DNA of 19,866 nt, taken from the NCBI GenBank assembly GCA_027576995.1, contig JANBQC010000530.1:1-19866 (forward strand). Direction: 5' to 3'. Under the pieces are notes generated by a model. That model was given only the letters and a program-made list of their open reading frames with translations. It had not been told where the DNA came from and made no database searches. The position numbers and the translations under genes are program-made. This document shows, one piece after another, positions 19,588-19,866 of the stretch. Positions within the stretch are counted from its first letter, which is position 1; each line of letters begins with the position of its first letter. Source of the stretch: Dimargaris cristalligena. Its lineage: Eukaryota; Kickxellomycota; Dimargaritomycetes; Dimargaritales; Dimargaritaceae.

Positions 19588-19866
19588 CTTGCATCATTGG
19601 TTGTTAAAGAAAATATAAAAAATGAAAACGTTATGATCAAACAGTGTAATCAATTTGGTACTCAGGGATACCAAAACTTCAAATTGAATAGATGAAACTA
19701 ATAAAGTAAAATATAACTGGTGATAATAATAATCAAAGTAAAACTGCATGAAGGGTAATCATTGGTATCGTCTGGTGAAGTTAAAACAGATATTTATTCA
19801 TTTATCTCAAAACTAACTTGTCCCTTCAACTGAGGGGATGCTACTAAGGTATATATAAGAAATCGA
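19588..19866. other. AT-rich window end, no gene seen
   Basis: Upstream flank of the minus-strand ORF at 19357-19587. AT-rich with a few CpG; no clear TATA box at a fixed distance and no open frame. Confidence 0.4.

Overview
This looks like a nuclear genomic fragment from a fungus, possibly a zygomycete-grade (early-diverging) lineage; that placement is inference. The basis is an RPB1 gene with a fungal-length heptad tail, an intron with a GTAAGT donor and a CTGAC-type branch site, pyrimidine-rich leaders close to TATA boxes, and small genes separated by long AT-rich spacers. No bacterial operon signals, tRNA, rRNA or CRISPR array were recognised by eye.

Layout. At 1-256 a TATA box, a pyrimidine-rich leader and a 57-codon start of an unrecognised gene appear on the plus strand, and coding character then stops. 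At 257-1531 there is only spacer with self-complementary simple repeats. At 1532-7366 (minus) lies the complete gene for the largest subunit of RNA polymerase II (RPB1). Its first 30 codons are in a separate exon, and the naive long ORF begins at an internal methionine. At 7367-8600 is its leader and upstream region. At 8618-8860 there is a well-formed plus-strand promoter (CCAAT, GC box, TATA) with no convincing gene behind it. At 10121-10882 (minus) is the signal recognition particle receptor beta subunit. At 10883-14926 is a long non-coding stretch holding a diverged pair of about 145-bp direct repeats 1.06 kb apart. At 14927-17008 (plus) is a secreted, Gln/Tyr/Pro-rich protein gene whose reading frame is crossed by four stop codons, all inside a 288-bp segment bounded by plausible splice sites and divisible by three. 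At 17397-19421 is about 2 kb with only three CpG dinucleotides, most of it forming a large diverged inverted repeat. At 19357-19587 (minus) a small unrecognised ORF lies on the edge of that block.

The two clear genes are housekeeping genes (mRNA transcription; protein targeting to the ER) and do not form a functional unit. The parts most worth a second look are the CpG-free inverted repeat, the stop-crossed N-terminus of the secreted protein with its candidate in-frame intron, and the two gene starts (1-256 and 8618-8860) that lead nowhere.
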